64,000 nt of DNA, from the NCBI RefSeq assembly GCF_003751635.1, contig NZ_RJVI01000001.1, positions 259,997 to 323,996 on the forward strand, in the 5' to 3' direction. A program made the translations under genes and the position numbers. The first letter of the stretch is position 1. The number at the start of each line of letters is the position of its first letter. Positions 52,757 to 62,893 of the stretch are shown here, in pieces. The DNA is from Inmirania thermothiophila (GTDB taxonomy: Bacteria > Pseudomonadota > Gammaproteobacteria > DSM-100275). The notes under the pieces were generated by a model, which was not told the origin of the DNA, did no database searches, and saw nothing but the letters and a program-made list of their open reading frames with translations.

Positions 52757-53757
52757 CAGTCCGCCTCCACCTCGATGGAGACGAGGTAGCCGCCGTCCTC
52801 CGGCCCCGCCTCGAGCCGCGCGCGCGGGCCGAAGGCGGCGGCGAGGCGCTGGCGGACGTTGTCCAGGGCCATGCGGTGGCCCGCCCGGGGCGGGGCGTCG
52901 GCGGGCAGGGGGTTGCGCACCTCGAGGCGCAGCCCCCGCCCCTGCCGCCGCGCCTGCACCAGGACCTCGCCCCCCTCCGGGAGCGGCTCGATGCCGTGGT
53001 AGACCGCGTTCTCCACCAGCGGCTGCAGGGTCAGGGGTGGGAGCCGGAAGCGCTCGGTCCCGAGCTCGATCGCCCAGCGCACGCGCAGCCGCGGCCCCAG
53101 CCGCAGGGCCTCGATGTCGAGATAGCGGCGCGCGAGCGCCACCTCCTCGCCGAGGCTGGCGTGCTCGCGTCCGTCCTCGAGGGCGGCGCGGAAGAGCTCG
53201 GCAAGATCCTGCACCGCCTCCTCGGCGCGCGCGGGATCGCTGCGGGTGAGCGCGGCGATGGTGTTCATGCTGTTGAAGAGGAAGTGGGGGCGGATGCGGG
53301 CGCGCAGGGCGGCCACCCGCGCCTCGCTCTCGGCCTCGAGCTGGCGGCGCCACTGGTGCTGCACGTAGAGGTGGCGCAGGGCGAGGCCGGCGCCGATGAG
53401 GGCGACGGCGGCGACGCGGGCGACGAGGGCCGGGCCTGCGGGGGCGAGGCCGGCGGCCTGGGCGGCGGCGGCGCTGGCGGCGGCGACGAGCGCGACGACG
53501 GCGAGGGCGCCGGCCGCGACGGCGCCGGGGTGGCGCCCGCCGAGGGCGCGGCGCAGCGGGCAGAGCAGGGCGGCGCTGCCGAGCGCCACCCACTGGGCGA
53601 GGAGCGAAACGAGGGCGAGCCGCCCCCACGACGGCGCCGGGGCCGCGAGCACCAGGACCAGCGCCAGCAGCTCCACCGCCAGCACCAGCGCCAGCAGCAC
53701 CCGCACGGCGCAGAAGTCGGGCAGGAAGCTGGTCTCGTCGCGCTCGCGTGGGTGCAA
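52756..53757 (-). CDS. algZ: AlgZ/FimS-type (LytS-like) sensor histidine kinase
   Basis: Membrane sensor of 333 residues with four or so membrane helices (18-130) and a His_kinase domain with H158 in [14 protein letters not shown]. The ATPase part has the N-box [11 protein letters not shown] and a glycine-rich loop. The N-terminal SFLPDFC is typical of AlgZ, which supports the TTG start at 53757, backed by GGGAGG seven bases upstream. Partner of AlgR; ligand unknown. Divergent from argH. Confidence 0.91.
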   Translation of the reverse strand: MHPRERDETSFLPDFCAVRVLLALVLAVELLALVLVLAAPAPSWGRLALVSLLAQWVALGSAALLCPLRRALGGRHPGAVAAGALAVVALVAAASAAAAQAAGLAPAGPALVARVAAVALIGAGLALRHLYVQHQWRRQLEAESEARVAALRARIRPHFLFNSMNTIAALTRSDPARAEEAVQDLAELFRAALEDGREHASLGEEVALARRYLDIEALRLGPRLRVRWAIELGTERFRLPPLTLQPLVENAVYHGIEPLPEGGEVLVQARRQGRGLRLEVRNPLPADAPPRAGHRMALDNVRQRLAAAFGPRARLEAGPEDGGYLVSIEVEAD

Positions 53758-53808
53758 GGTCGCCCTCCCGCACGCGGCGCCGCCTCGCGCCGGCGCCGCC
53801 GGTGACCG

Positions 53809-53814
53809 TATACT
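53809..53814 (+). promoter_or_regulatory. -10 box (TATACT) of argH
   Basis: TATACT in the divergent algZ-argH gap; the start would be near 53821. The opposite strand reads AGTATA, so an algZ promoter may overlap. No clear -35. Confidence 0.45.
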
Positions 53815-53849
53815 GCGCCGTCCTTCCTGCGGCTCGGGGGATGGCTCTC

Positions 53850-55256
53850 ATGGCCAAGGATAACGGAACGCGCAAGCCCTGGGGCGGACGCTTCGAGGAG
53901 GCCACCGACGCCTTCGTGGAGGCCTTCACCGCCTCGGTGGACTTCGACCGCCGGCTCTACGCCCACGACATCGCCGGCTCCATCGCCCACGCCCGCATGC
54001 TGGCGCGGGCCGGGGTCCTCGGCGAGGCCGACGCCGAGGCCATCGTCCGGGGGCTCGAGGCCCTGCGGGCCGAGATCGAGGCCGGGCGCTTCACGTGGTC
54101 GGTGGCCCTCGAGGACGTGCACATGAACATCGAGGCGCGCCTGACCGAGCGCATCGGTGAGGCGGGCAAGCGGCTGCACACGGGGCGCTCGCGCAACGAC
54201 CAGGTGGCCACCGACCTGCGGCTGTGGCTGCGCGAGCAGATCGACGCCATCGACGCCGAGATCGGCCGCCTGCAGGAGGGGCTGGTGGCGCTCGCCGAGC
54301 GCGAGGCCGACACCGTCATGCCCGGCTACACCCATCTGCAGGTGGCGCAGCCGGTGACCTTCGGCCATCACCTCATGGCCTGGTTCGAGATGCTGCGCCG
54401 CGACCGCGACCGCCTCGCCGACTGCCGCCGGCGGGTCAACGTCATGCCGCTGGGGGCGGCGGCGCTCGCCGGCACCACCTTCCCCATCGACCGCGCCTAC
54501 ACCGCCGGCCTGCTGGGCTTCGACGGCGTCTGCGAGAACTCCCTCGACGCCGTCAGCGACCGCGACTTCGCCATCGAGTTCGTCTCCTGCTGCGCCCTGC
54601 TCATGGTGCACCTGTCGCGCATGGCCGAGGAGCTGGTGCTGTGGGCCTCGCCCCACATCGGCTTCGTCCGGCTGCCCGACCGCTTCTGCACCGGCTCCTC
54701 CATCATGCCGCAGAAGAAGAACCCGGACGTGCCCGAGCTGGTGCGGGGCAAGTGCGGCCGCGTGCAGGGGCATCTGGTGGCGCTGCTCACCCTCATGAAG
54801 GGCCAGCCCCTCGCCTACAACAAGGACAACCAGGAGGACAAGGAGCCGGTCTTCGACACCGTCGACCAGGTCCTCGGCTCGGTGCGGGCCTTCGCCGACC
54901 TCGTCCCCGCCCTCGAGCCCGACCGCGGGCGCATGCGGGCGGCGGCGCGCGAGGGCTTCGCCACCGCCACCGACCTCGCCGACTATCTGGTGCGCAAGGG
55001 GGTGCCCTTCCGCGACGCCCACGAGATCGTCGGCCGCGCGGTGCGCCACGCCCAGGCCGAGGGCTGCGATCTCGCCGACCTCCCGCTGGAGACCCTGCGC
55101 GGCTTCTCCGAGGCCATCGACGAGGACGTGCGCGAGGTCCTCACCCTGGACGGCGCGGTGGCGGCGCGGGACCACATCGGCGGCACCGCACCGGCCCAGG
55201 TGCGCGCCGCCTGCGCCCGTGCCCGCGCCTGGCTGGCGGCGCGCCGCCGCGGCTGA
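53850..55256 (+). CDS. argH: Argininosuccinate lyase
   Basis: Last step of arginine synthesis, cleaving argininosuccinate to arginine and fumarate. The family signature [12 protein letters not shown] with the catalytic serine lies near residue 283, HTGRSRNDQ near residue 110 and GYTHLQ near residue 158; 468 residues is normal. ATG at 53850 ([15 protein letters not shown]) has GGGGG nine bases upstream; an ATG at 53841 would add three residues. argH-algZ-algR is a conserved neighbourhood in Pseudomonas. Confidence 0.97.
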   Translation: MAKDNGTRKPWGGRFEEATDAFVEAFTASVDFDRRLYAHDIAGSIAHARMLARAGVLGEADAEAIVRGLEALRAEIEAGRFTWSVALEDVHMNIEARLTERIGEAGKRLHTGRSRNDQVATDLRLWLREQIDAIDAEIGRLQEGLVALAEREADTVMPGYTHLQVAQPVTFGHHLMAWFEMLRRDRDRLADCRRRVNVMPLGAAALAGTTFPIDRAYTAGLLGFDGVCENSLDAVSDRDFAIEFVSCCALLMVHLSRMAEELVLWASPHIGFVRLPDRFCTGSSIMPQKKNPDVPELVRGKCGRVQGHLVALLTLMKGQPLAYNKDNQEDKEPVFDTVDQVLGSVRAFADLVPALEPDRGRMRAAAREGFATATDLADYLVRKGVPFRDAHEIVGRAVRHAQAEGCDLADLPLETLRGFSEAIDEDVREVLTLDGAVAARDHIGGTAPAQVRAACARARAWLAARRRG

Positions 55257-55271
55257 GCGCCGCCCGCGCGC

Positions 55272-55517
55272 TCAGGGGTTGTCGGGGTCGCAGGAGCCGG
55301 CGCGGATCCAGGAGCCGCGCATGCAGCGCAGCAGCTCCGTGCCGCTGCACACGAACTGGCCGTGGCGATAGGCGACGCCGTTGAAGTAGCAGACGGGCAG
55401 CTCGTCCAGCTCCTGCCCCACCACCTCGAAGTCCTCCGCGGTGTCCTCGATGATGGGCGAGTTCCTCAGCTCCGGATCGGGCGCGCCCACCTGCGGCGGA
55501 CGGAACGGATCGCGCAT
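55272..55517 (-). CDS. Small cysteine-containing hypothetical protein (81 residues)
   Basis: Too small to name firmly. The acidic N-terminal half is followed by a C-terminal half with four cysteines in a VCYFNGVAYRHG...C...LLRC...GSC pattern that resembles DUF1496. No signal peptide or membrane segment. Strong GGGAGGAG ribosome-binding site before the ATG at 55517 and a good promoter upstream support it as real. It lies between argH (convergent) and cyaA (divergent). Confidence 0.78.
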   Translation of the reverse strand: MRDPFRPPQVGAPDPELRNSPIIEDTAEDFEVVGQELDELPVCYFNGVAYRHGQFVCSGTELLRCMRGSWIRAGSCDPDNP

Positions 55518-55555
55518 GGCTCCTCCCTCGGCCCTGGCCGTGGATGCGGGCCGCC

Positions 55556-55583
55556 ATTGTACGGTGCAGGCCGCCACGGGCAA
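55556..55583 (-). promoter_or_regulatory. Promoter of the 81-residue protein gene
   Basis: Minus strand: TTGCCC (-35, 55578-55583), 16 bases, TACAAT (-10, 55556-55561). Start near 55549, 32 bases before the ATG. On the plus strand TAGCAT (55605-55610) is a possible -10 for cyaA. Confidence 0.55.
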
Positions 55584-55637
55584 GCGCGGGGGCGGCGGCT
55601 GCGCTAGCATGGTCGCGGTGGCGGCACGGAGGGGCGG

Positions 55638-58430
55638 ATGGCGACGGCGACCGGCGGCATCGACCTCGGGACGCTGCAGCAGCTGCGGCGCCGCTTCTAC
55701 GGCATCAACCGCGAGCGCCTGCGGCGCACCCGCGACGCCCTGCCGCCGCGCCAGCGGGTCTTCCTCGACGTCCTGCCGCTGCTCTTCCACGCCGTCCACG
55801 AGGCCCTGCCCGGGCACGTGGGCGACGGCGTCCCCTTCGGCATCGTCGACTACCGTCCGCCCCGCGCCGCGGTGGCCGCCGCAGAGGCCCTCGCCGAGGG
55901 TTTCCGCTACCGGCGCCGCGCGCTCGCCCGCTACGACCTGCACGGCCTCTATCTCATCGGTTCGGCCGGCACCGTCGCCCACACCGACCGCAGCGACTTC
56001 GATCTCTGGGTCTGCCACCGCAGCGCGCTCGGCGCCGAGGCGCGCGCCGCCCTGCGCGCGCGCTGCGACGCCGTCGAGCGCTGGGCCGCGGGCCTCGGGC
56101 TCGAGGTCCACTGCTTCCTGATCGACCCGGCGGAGTTCCGCGCCGGGCGCCACGCGCCGCTGTCGCGGGAGAGCAGCGGCAGCACCCAGCACAACCTGCT
56201 GCGGGACGAGTTCTACCGCTCGGGGCTGCTGCTCGCCGGCCAGCATCCGCTGTGGTGGCTGGTCCCGCCGGAGGCGGACGCCGACTACGAGGCCTGGACG
56301 CACCGGCTGGCGCGGGCCGGCATCGTCGCCGACCGCGACTGCATCGACTTCGGGCCCCTGTGGGCGATCCCCGCGGGGGAGTTCGTGGGCGCCGCCCTCT
56401 GGCACCTCTACAAGGCCATCGCCTCGCCCTACAAGTCGGTGCTCAAGCTGCAGCTGCTGGAGGCCTACGCGGAGGGGCCCGCGGGCGACACCCTCGCCCG
56501 GCGCTTCAAGGCGGCGGTGTACGGGGGCGAGACCGGGGTCGACGCCGTCGATCCCTACGTCATGATGATCAACCGGGTCGAGGAGCACCTGGTGGCGCGG
56601 GGGGAGCTCGAGCGGCTGGAGCTGGCGCGGCGCTGCCTCTACTTCAAGGTGGGCGAGCCGCTCAGCCGCAGCGGCGCCGAGCGGCCCTGGCGGCGGCGGC
56701 TCCTCGCCGAGCTCGTCGCCCGCTGGGGCTGGGACGAGCCGCAGCTGGTGCTCCTGGATGCCCGCCCGCGCTGGAAGATCCACCGCGTCCTGGAGGAGCG
56801 GCGGCTGCTGGTGGGGGAGCTCACCCGCGCCTACCGGGCGCTCGCCCGCGCCGCGGCGGAGCAGGCCGCCGCCGTCACCGCCACCGCGGAGGACCTGGAG
56901 CTGCTCGGCCGCAAGCTCCACGCCGCCTTCGAGCGCCGTGCCGGCAAGGTGGAGCTGGTCAATCCCGGGATCTCGGCCGACCTCAGCGAGGAGGCGCTGT
57001 CGCTGCACGAGGTGCGCGGCGCCGGGGCGCGGCGGGGCTGGCTGCTGTTCCGCGGTGCCGTGGCGCCCGAGGACGGCGCCCGCCAGCCCCCCCTCAAGCG
57101 CGCGCCGCAGCTGCTCGAGCTGCTCGCCTGGTGCCACCTCAACGGGCTCGTGCGGCCGGGGACCCGCATCCACCTCCACGCCCACCCCGGCGGCGTCGGC
57201 AGCGCCGAGGTGCGCGCCGTCCTCGACCGCCTCGCCGCCGCGCTGCCCCGCAGCGCCCTCGGCGACCCGCCGGTGGAGCGCCTCGGGCGGGCGGCGGTGG
57301 CCGAGCAGCTGCTGGTCTTCGTCAACCTCGGCGTCGACCCCATGGCGCCGCTCACCCGTGCCGGCCGCCAGCTGGTCAGCGACCGCACCGACCCGCTGCA
57401 GTACGGCGGCGCCCGGCGCAACCTGGTGCGCACCCTCGACCTGCTGGTGCGCAACAGCTGGGGCGAGGTGCTGACCCACCGCTACGACGGGCTGGAAGGG
57501 CTGCTGGCGGCGCTCGCCGACCACCTGCGCTGGGCCGCCGGCGGGGTGCCGCCGCGGCCCGCGGCGGCCTGCTTCACCCCCGGCCGGGGCGGGGCCATCG
57601 CCGCCCGCGTCGAGGCGCTCTTCACCGCCGCCGCCGCGGCCCTGGGGCCCGGCGGGGCCGGCCGCTTCGTGTTCGAGGCCGACGGTCGCTGTTGCCTGCT
57701 GGAGGCGGGCCCGGAGGGCGTGCGCGGGCGGATCCTGGCCGACACCGAGGCCCTGCTGGAGGCCCTCGCGGCGCCCCAGCCGCGCTTCCGCGGCGTCGCC
57801 CTGGACCGCCTCGCGCTCGCCGGGACGCCGCTGCCGGCGGTGCTGGCCGCGGCCCGGCCGGGGCGCATCCAGGTCCTCTACGAGGCCGAGGGCGGGGCCG
57901 TGGGGCTCTACGTCGTCGACGAGCGCGGCTCCCTCTTCCACGAGCGCTACGAGGGGCGCGACCCCGAGATCCTGCTGCGCCAGCTCCAGCGCTTCCTCGA
58001 GGCGGTGGCGCGCCGCCGCGCCCTGCTCGCGCCGCACGCGGCGGCGGCGGTGGGCTATGCGCGCCTGCGCCCGGGCCCCGGCGGCTGGCGCGCCGAGCCG
58101 GTGGTGCTCGAGCCCGGGGACGCCGGGGGCTACTACAGCGTCCAGGTCCTGGTGGAGGAGGAGGCCGACGGGCGCGTGGGCTATCGCATCTACTGCGGCG
58201 AGCGCGAGTTCACGACCCTGGAGCACGGCGAGGCCCTCTTCGCCGCGGTGAGGCGGCACGTGCTCGCCCGCCGCCCCAGCGGCGCCCGCTATCCGGTCTA
58301 CATCACCGATCTCGACATCTCCCGCCTGCGCCCGGACGCCGGCGGCGAGCCGCAGCTCCAGACCATCCGCTACCTGGCCTACAAGAAGGCCATCGAGGCC
58401 CGGCTCAACGCCGCCCCGGAGGGCGGCTGA
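55638..58430 (+). CDS. cyaA: Class I adenylate cyclase
   Basis: Makes cyclic AMP, the CRP co-activator. The N-terminal catalytic domain (residues 1-550) has the nucleotidyltransferase motif IGSAGTVAHTD followed by S119-D120-F-D122-LW. The rest is the regulatory domain known in enterics to respond to the glucose PTS. At 930 residues it is about 80 longer than the E. coli enzyme. GGAGGGG ribosome-binding site. Class I cyclases are nearly restricted to gammaproteobacteria, which supports the taxonomic guess. Confidence 0.95.
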   Translation: MATATGGIDLGTLQQLRRRFYGINRERLRRTRDALPPRQRVFLDVLPLLFHAVHEALPGHVGDGVPFGIVDYRPPRAAVAAAEALAEGFRYRRRALARYDLHGLYLIGSAGTVAHTDRSDFDLWVCHRSALGAEARAALRARCDAVERWAAGLGLEVHCFLIDPAEFRAGRHAPLSRESSGSTQHNLLRDEFYRSGLLLAGQHPLWWLVPPEADADYEAWTHRLARAGIVADRDCIDFGPLWAIPAGEFVGAALWHLYKAIASPYKSVLKLQLLEAYAEGPAGDTLARRFKAAVYGGETGVDAVDPYVMMINRVEEHLVARGELERLELARRCLYFKVGEPLSRSGAERPWRRRLLAELVARWGWDEPQLVLLDARPRWKIHRVLEERRLLVGELTRAYRALARAAAEQAAAVTATAEDLELLGRKLHAAFERRAGKVELVNPGISADLSEEALSLHEVRGAGARRGWLLFRGAVAPEDGARQPPLKRAPQLLELLAWCHLNGLVRPGTRIHLHAHPGGVGSAEVRAVLDRLAAALPRSALGDPPVERLGRAAVAEQLLVFVNLGVDPMAPLTRAGRQLVSDRTDPLQYGGARRNLVRTLDLLVRNSWGEVLTHRYDGLEGLLAALADHLRWAAGGVPPRPAAACFTPGRGGAIAARVEALFTAAAAALGPGGAGRFVFEADGRCCLLEAGPEGVRGRILADTEALLEALAAPQPRFRGVALDRLALAGTPLPAVLAAARPGRIQVLYEAEGGAVGLYVVDERGSLFHERYEGRDPEILLRQLQRFLEAVARRRALLAPHAAAAVGYARLRPGPGGWRAEPVVLEPGDAGGYYSVQVLVEEEADGRVGYRIYCGEREFTTLEHGEALFAAVRRHVLARRPSGARYPVYITDLDISRLRPDAGGEPQLQTIRYLAYKKAIEARLNAAPEGG

Positions 58431-58437
58431 GGCGGCT

Positions 58438-58893
58438 TCAGGGGGCGCGCACGCGGGCGAGGATGCGCTCGAGATCGGCGGCCCAGCGCTGCAGCACCGG
58501 CGCCAGCGCGGGATCGTCGAAGAAGCCGGCGAGCCGGCGCGGGTCGAGGGCTACCGCCAGGGTCTCCTCGCCCTGGGCGAAGAGGGCGATCTTGAGGGGC
58601 AGGAAGGGGATGAGCTGCGGGTGATGCTCGGCCAGCCGGTCCACCTCCCCGGCGCGGCCGAAGAAGACCACCCGGTACTTGTCGCTGCGATAGCCCATGG
58701 CGGCCAGGCCCACATCCACCCGCTGCACCCGCGAGACGGTGTAGCCGGCCTCGCGGATGGCCTCCTGGAGGGTCGCCATGGCCTCGGGGAAGGGCTCCGG
58801 CGAGCGCACCATCAGCAGATCCGCCGCGCGCGCGGCGGCGGTGGTGAAGAAGAGGAGCGCCGCGAGCAGCCAGGGCGTGGTGCGGGGCGTCAC
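58438..58893 (-). CDS. Secreted DUF302 protein
   Basis: A 151-residue protein with a signal peptide (residues 8-23, TTAAARA) followed by one DUF302 domain with the LPLKIALFAQGEET segment. DUF302 proteins are small beta-alpha proteins of unknown function, frequently in sulfur oxidisers. The GTG start forms GTGA with the end of the cytochrome-DUF302 gene, so they are coupled. Two DUF302 copies in one operon suggests paired or oligomeric function. Confidence 0.83.
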   Translation of the reverse strand: MTPRTTPWLLAALLFFTTAAARAADLLMVRSPEPFPEAMATLQEAIREAGYTVSRVQRVDVGLAAMGYRSDKYRVVFFGRAGEVDRLAEHHPQLIPFLPLKIALFAQGEETLAVALDPRRLAGFFDDPALAPVLQRWAADLERILARVRAP

Positions 58894-59912
58894 AGGGTCG
58901 CCTCCTCGAGGATCGCGCGGTAGATCTCCGCCATGCGCGCGCAGGCCGCATCGAGCTCGGCGTTGTTGAACAGCACGCTGAGGCGCTTGGGGTTGACGGC
59001 CATGACGCGGACCCGGTCCCCGTCCGCGACCACGGTGACGCGGCAGGGCAGGAACAGCCCCACCCGCGGGTCGATGGCGAGGGCCTCGTAGAGAAAGGCG
59101 AAGTTGCAGAAGTAGACGATGACGCGGCGGCGGTCTTCGGTGCCTTCCGGCACGAGGCCCTGGTCCAGATACTGGACGCGGATCAGGCGGAAGTTCTGTC
59201 CCACCACGGCGCGCTTGACCGCCTCCACGGTCTCCTCCAGCCCGATCGCCGACTCCGCCTCCAGCAGCGCAGGCTCGTCGCGTCCCGCCGCGCGCGGCGC
59301 CGCCGCCGAGCCCAGGCGGCGCAGATGGGCCACCAGATCCTCCACGTCCTCGCCGCTCAGGCCCAGGTCCGCGGCGGCGGGCATGGGCGTGCCGCGCCGC
59401 CCGCGCAGGAGGGTGGCGCGCAGCTCCTCGTCGGAGACGCTGGCGGCAAAGCCCGGATTGGCCAGCGCGGGCGGCACCACCGGAAGGTCGCGCGGGCGGG
59501 CGAAGGCGACCCCGGTGCCCCGGCCGCCCTCCCCGGCGGCGCCGTGGCGGGCGTAGAGACGGGCGCCGCGGGCGGCGTCCCCCCGCGCCGGGCGCGGCGC
59601 ATACCGCGGTGCCGGCACGCCGCCGAGGCGGCGGACGTGGGCGACGATGGCCGCCACCTCCTCCTCGCTCAGCTCCGGGAAGGCGGGCATCACCCGGCCG
59701 GGGCGGCCGCGACGGACGGTCTCGGCGAGGTAGCGGTCGGTCATGGTGGCGAGGAAGTCCGGCAGGGCCAGCGGCACGCCCACCCCGCCGCTGCCGTCGT
59801 CGCCGTGGCAGGCGGCGCAGTGGCGTCCGTAGAGGGCGGCGCCGTCCGGGGCCGCGGCGGCCGCCGCGGCCGCGAGGAGCAGGACCGCCCCCAGGGCCGG
59901 GGCTGTGCGCAT
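58890..59912 (-). CDS. Periplasmic cytochrome c fused to DUF302, second heme domain degenerate
   Basis: A 340-residue protein with a signal peptide (1-21). The first cytochrome c domain has CAACH (C32, C35, H36) and Met ligand M75. A second cytochrome-like domain (110-200) keeps the fold pattern and a TPMPA methionine but has GAAGE at 124-128 in place of CxxCH, so it should not bind heme. Residues 225-340 are a DUF302 domain. ATG at 59912 with GGGGAGG upstream. Divergent from lptM. A periplasmic electron carrier joined to DUF302 is unusual; partner unknown. Confidence 0.84.
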   Translation of the reverse strand: MRTAPALGAVLLLAAAAAAAAPDGAALYGRHCAACHGDDGSGGVGVPLALPDFLATMTDRYLAETVRRGRPGRVMPAFPELSEEEVAAIVAHVRRLGGVPAPRYAPRPARGDAARGARLYARHGAAGEGGRGTGVAFARPRDLPVVPPALANPGFAASVSDEELRATLLRGRRGTPMPAAADLGLSGEDVEDLVAHLRRLGSAAAPRAAGRDEPALLEAESAIGLEETVEAVKRAVVGQNFRLIRVQYLDQGLVPEGTEDRRRVIVYFCNFAFLYEALAIDPRVGLFLPCRVTVVADGDRVRVMAVNPKRLSVLFNNAELDAACARMAEIYRAILEEATL

Positions 59913-59945
59913 CGAACCTCCCCGCGGCGGGGCCTGCCCCGCCGC

Positions 59946-59954
59946 TGCTATACT
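59946..59954 (+). promoter_or_regulatory. Extended -10 promoter (TGCTATACT) of lptM-lysA-dapF
   Basis: TGn plus TATACT 28 bases upstream of the lptM ATG. Transcription would start near 59961. No -35 is needed for this class and none is clear. Confidence 0.55.
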
Positions 59955-59981
59955 CCGGCGCTCGATTGTAGCGGAGGGCCG

Positions 59982-60095
59982 ATGCGGATGCGGGCGCTTG
60001 CCGGGCTGCTGCTCGCCGCGCTGCTCCTCGGCGGCTGCGGCCAGAAGGGGCCGCTCTACATCCCGGAGGAGCCGGCGCAGGGCGCGGGCGGCTGA
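59982..60095 (+). CDS. lptM: LPS-assembly-associated small lipoprotein LptM (YifL family)
   Basis: A 37-residue lipoprotein: a lipobox LLLGGC near residues 14-19 and the family tail GCGQKGPLYIPEE. LptM stabilises oxidised LptD in the outer-membrane LPS translocon. GCGGAGGG ribosome-binding site; an in-frame ATG at 59988 is possible. It is always found upstream of lysA in this clade, as here with five bases between. Confidence 0.92.
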   Translation: MRMRALAGLLLAALLLGGCGQKGPLYIPEEPAQGAGG

Positions 60096-60100
60096 GCCAG

Positions 60101-61354
60101 ATGGACCACTTCCACTACCGCGACGGGCGGCTGCACGCCGAGGACGTCCCCCTCGAGGCCATCGCCGAGGCCTGCGGCACGCCCTGCTTCGTCTACGCCC
60201 GCGCCACCCTCGAGCGGCACTACCGCGCCTTCGACGAGGCCCTGGCCGGGCTCGATCATCTCGTCTGCTACGCGGTCAAGGCCAACGGCAACCTCGCGGT
60301 GCTGGACGTGCTGGCCCGCCTCGGCGCGGGCTTCGACATCGTCTCCGGGGGTGAGCTCGCCCGCGTCCTGGCCGCCCGCGGCGATCCGGCGCGGGTGGTC
60401 TTCTCCGGCGTGGGCAAGGGCGAGGCGGAGATGCGGCGGGCGCTGGAGGCGGGCATCCGCTGCTTCAATGTCGAGTCGGCGGCCGAGCTCGAGCGGCTGG
60501 ACCGCGTGGCGCGGGCGCTCGGCGTGCGCGCGCCGGTGAGCCTGCGCGTCAATCCCGACGTCGACCCGCGCACCCACCCCTACATCGCCACCGGCCTGCG
60601 CGAGAGCAAGTTCGGCATCCCCGCCGCCGAGGCCCCGGCCCTCTACCGCCGCGCCATGGACATGGCGGGGATCGAGGTCACCGGCATCGACTGCCACATC
60701 GGCTCCCAGCTCACGACCCTGGCGCCCTTCCTCGAGGCCGCGGAGCGCGTGCTCGCGCTCGCCGATGCGCTGCGCGCCGAGGGCATCCCCATCCGCCACC
60801 TCGACCTCGGCGGCGGCCTCGGCATCCCCTACCGCGACGAGCGCCCGCCGGAGCCGGCCCAGTACGCCTCGGCCCTGCGCCAGCTCCTCGCCGGGCGCGA
60901 CTACGCGGTCATCCTCGAGCCCGGGCGCGCCATCGCCGGCAACGCCGGCGTGCTCCTGACCCGGGTCGAGTACGTCAAGGAGCAGGGGGGGCGGCGCTAT
61001 CTCATCGTCGATGCCGCCATGACCGAGCTCATCCGTCCGGCCCTCTACGATGCCTGGCACGAGATCGTCCCCGTGCGCCTGCGCCCGGACGCCGAGCCGG
61101 TGCTGTGCGACGTCGCGGGGCCGGTGTGCGAGAGCGGCGACTTCCTCGGCCGCGGGCGGCGCCTCGCCGCCGCCGAGGGCGATCTCCTCGCGGTGCGCTC
61201 GGCCGGGGCCTACGGCTTCGTCATGGCCTCCAACTACAACGGCCGCCCGCGCCCGGCCGAGGTCATGGTGGACGGCGGGCGCTTCCACGTCGTGCGCGAG
61301 CGCGAGCCGGTGGAGGCGCTGTGGGCGGGCGAGCGGACGCTGCCGCGGGGGTAG
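60101..61354 (+). CDS. lysA: Diaminopimelate decarboxylase
   Basis: PLP enzyme making L-lysine from meso-diaminopimelate. The PLP lysine is K60 in [13 protein letters not shown] near residue 203, GGGLGIPY near residue 240, EPGRAI and CESGD near residue 345 are all present; 417 residues. ATG at 60101, the same operon as lptM, dapF and DUF484. Confidence 0.97.
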   Translation: MDHFHYRDGRLHAEDVPLEAIAEACGTPCFVYARATLERHYRAFDEALAGLDHLVCYAVKANGNLAVLDVLARLGAGFDIVSGGELARVLAARGDPARVVFSGVGKGEAEMRRALEAGIRCFNVESAAELERLDRVARALGVRAPVSLRVNPDVDPRTHPYIATGLRESKFGIPAAEAPALYRRAMDMAGIEVTGIDCHIGSQLTTLAPFLEAAERVLALADALRAEGIPIRHLDLGGGLGIPYRDERPPEPAQYASALRQLLAGRDYAVILEPGRAIAGNAGVLLTRVEYVKEQGGRRYLIVDAAMTELIRPALYDAWHEIVPVRLRPDAEPVLCDVAGPVCESGDFLGRGRRLAAAEGDLLAVRSAGAYGFVMASNYNGRPRPAEVMVDGGRFHVVREREPVEALWAGERTLPRG

Positions 61355-61358
61355 GGCG

Positions 61359-62183
61359 GTGCGCTTCGTCAAGATGCACGGGCTCGGCAACGACTTCGTC
61401 GTCATCGACGCCGTGCGCCAGCGGGTGGAGATGACGCCGGAGCTGGCGCGCCGGCTCGCCGACCGCCGCCGCGGCATCGGCTGCGACCAGGTGCTGCTGG
61501 TGGAGCCGGCGGCGGACCCGCGGGCCGACTTCCGCTACCGCATCTTCAACGCCGACGGCGGCGAGGTGGAGCAGTGCGGCAACGGCGCCCGCTGCCTCGC
61601 CCGCTTCGTGGTGGACGAGGGCCTGTGGCAGGCGCCGCGGCTGGTGGTGGAGACCCGCGGCGGTCTCGTCGGCCTCTTCCTCGAGCCCGACGGCCAGGTC
61701 CGCGTCGACATGGGGCCGCCGCGGCTCGAGCCGGCCGAGATCCCCATCGACGCGCCCGCGCGCGCCCTGCGCTATCCCCTGGAGGTGGAGGGCGAGCGCG
61801 TGGAGGTGGGGGCGGTCTCCATGGGCAACCCCCACGCCGTGCTCGAGGTGGCGGACGTGGCGGCGGCGCCGGTGGGGCGCCTGGGGCCTGCGCTGCAGCG
61901 CCATCCGGCCTTCCCCGCCGGGGTCAACGTCGGCTTCCTCCAGGTCCTCTCCCCGGAGGCGGTCCGCCTCCGGGTCTACGAGCGCGGCGCCGGCGAGACC
62001 GAGGCCTGCGGCAGCGGCGCCTGTGCCGCGGTGGTGTGGGGGCGGCTCGCCGGGCGGCTCGGGCCGCGGGTGCGGGTGCACCTGCGCGGCGGGGACCTTG
62101 TGATACATTGGCCCGGCGAGGGCGAGCCGGTGTGGATGACCGGACCCGCCGAGCGGGTCTTCGAGGGACGGATCCGGACATGA
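61359..62183 (+). CDS. dapF: Diaminopimelate epimerase
   Basis: Converts LL- to meso-diaminopimelate for peptidoglycan and lysine. Two catalytic cysteines, C73 in QCGNGAR and C217 in ACGSGACA; length 274 equals the E. coli enzyme. GTG start four bases after lysA; ATGA overlap with the next gene. Confidence 0.97.
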   Translation: MRFVKMHGLGNDFVVIDAVRQRVEMTPELARRLADRRRGIGCDQVLLVEPAADPRADFRYRIFNADGGEVEQCGNGARCLARFVVDEGLWQAPRLVVETRGGLVGLFLEPDGQVRVDMGPPRLEPAEIPIDAPARALRYPLEVEGERVEVGAVSMGNPHAVLEVADVAAAPVGRLGPALQRHPAFPAGVNVGFLQVLSPEAVRLRVYERGAGETEACGSGACAAVVWGRLAGRLGPRVRVHLRGGDLVIHWPGEGEPVWMTGPAERVFEGRIRT

Positions 62184-62884
62184 GCAGCCAGCGGCAGAGC
62201 GGTCTCGACGAGGACGCGGCCACCGAGGCCCTGGTCGCCCGCTATCTCTCGGCCCATCCGGACTTCTTCGAGCGCCACAAGGCCCTGCTCGCGGCGATGC
62301 GGCTGCGCCACGAGTGCGGGGCCGCGGTCTCCCTCATCGAGCGCCAGGTCCAGGTCCTGCGCGAGCAGAACCAGGGGCTGCGCCGCAAGCTCACCGAGCT
62401 GATCGAGGTCGCGCGCGACAACGACCGGCTGCACGAGCGGCTGCACCGCCTGGCGCTGGCGCTCATGGACGCCGGCGGGGCCGAGGACGTGGTGGCCACC
62501 GTGCGCGAGCACATGATGGGGACCTTCCACGCCGACGCCGTGGCGCTGGTGCTCTTCGACGCCGACGCCGCGGCCCTGCCCGACGGGGCGCGCGCGGTGG
62601 CCCGCGACGACCCCGAGCTCGAGCGCCGCTTCGGCAACTTCCTCGGCCTCGGCAAGCCACTGTGCGGGCGGCTCACGCGCGAGCAGCTGGAGTTCCTCTT
62701 CGCCGAGGCGGCGGGGGAGGTCGCCTCCGCCGCCCTCGTGCCCCTGTGCGCCGGGCGCGTGCAGGGGATCCTCGCCATCGGCAGCCGCGAGCCCGAGCGC
62801 TTCCTGCAGGGCATGGGCACCCTCTTCCTCGGCCACATGGGGGAGCTCGTCGCCCACGCCCTGGGCGGGCGCCTCGGGGGCTGA
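62180..62884 (+). CDS. DUF484 (GAF-like) protein
   Basis: Cytoplasmic protein of 234 residues. The N-terminal [12 protein letters not shown] and the coiled segment [23 protein letters not shown] mark DUF484, followed by a GAF-like domain. Always encoded between dapF and xerC; function unknown. Translationally coupled to dapF. Confidence 0.9.
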   Translation: MSSQRQSGLDEDAATEALVARYLSAHPDFFERHKALLAAMRLRHECGAAVSLIERQVQVLREQNQGLRRKLTELIEVARDNDRLHERLHRLALALMDAGGAEDVVATVREHMMGTFHADAVALVLFDADAAALPDGARAVARDDPELERRFGNFLGLGKPLCGRLTREQLEFLFAEAAGEVASAALVPLCAGRVQGILAIGSREPERFLQGMGTLFLGHMGELVAHALGGRLGG

Positions 62885-62893
62885 GGCGCGGCG

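Noticed and set aside
55272..58259. 995-codon minus-strand open frame antisense to cyaA
   Set aside because: Only its last 81 codons, after a strong ribosome-binding site, form a plausible protein; the rest mirrors cyaA.
58438..59912. Defence or toxin-antitoxin module among the small genes
   Set aside because: No nuclease, toxin, antitoxin, or mobile-element signatures anywhere; the small genes are periplasmic or unknown.
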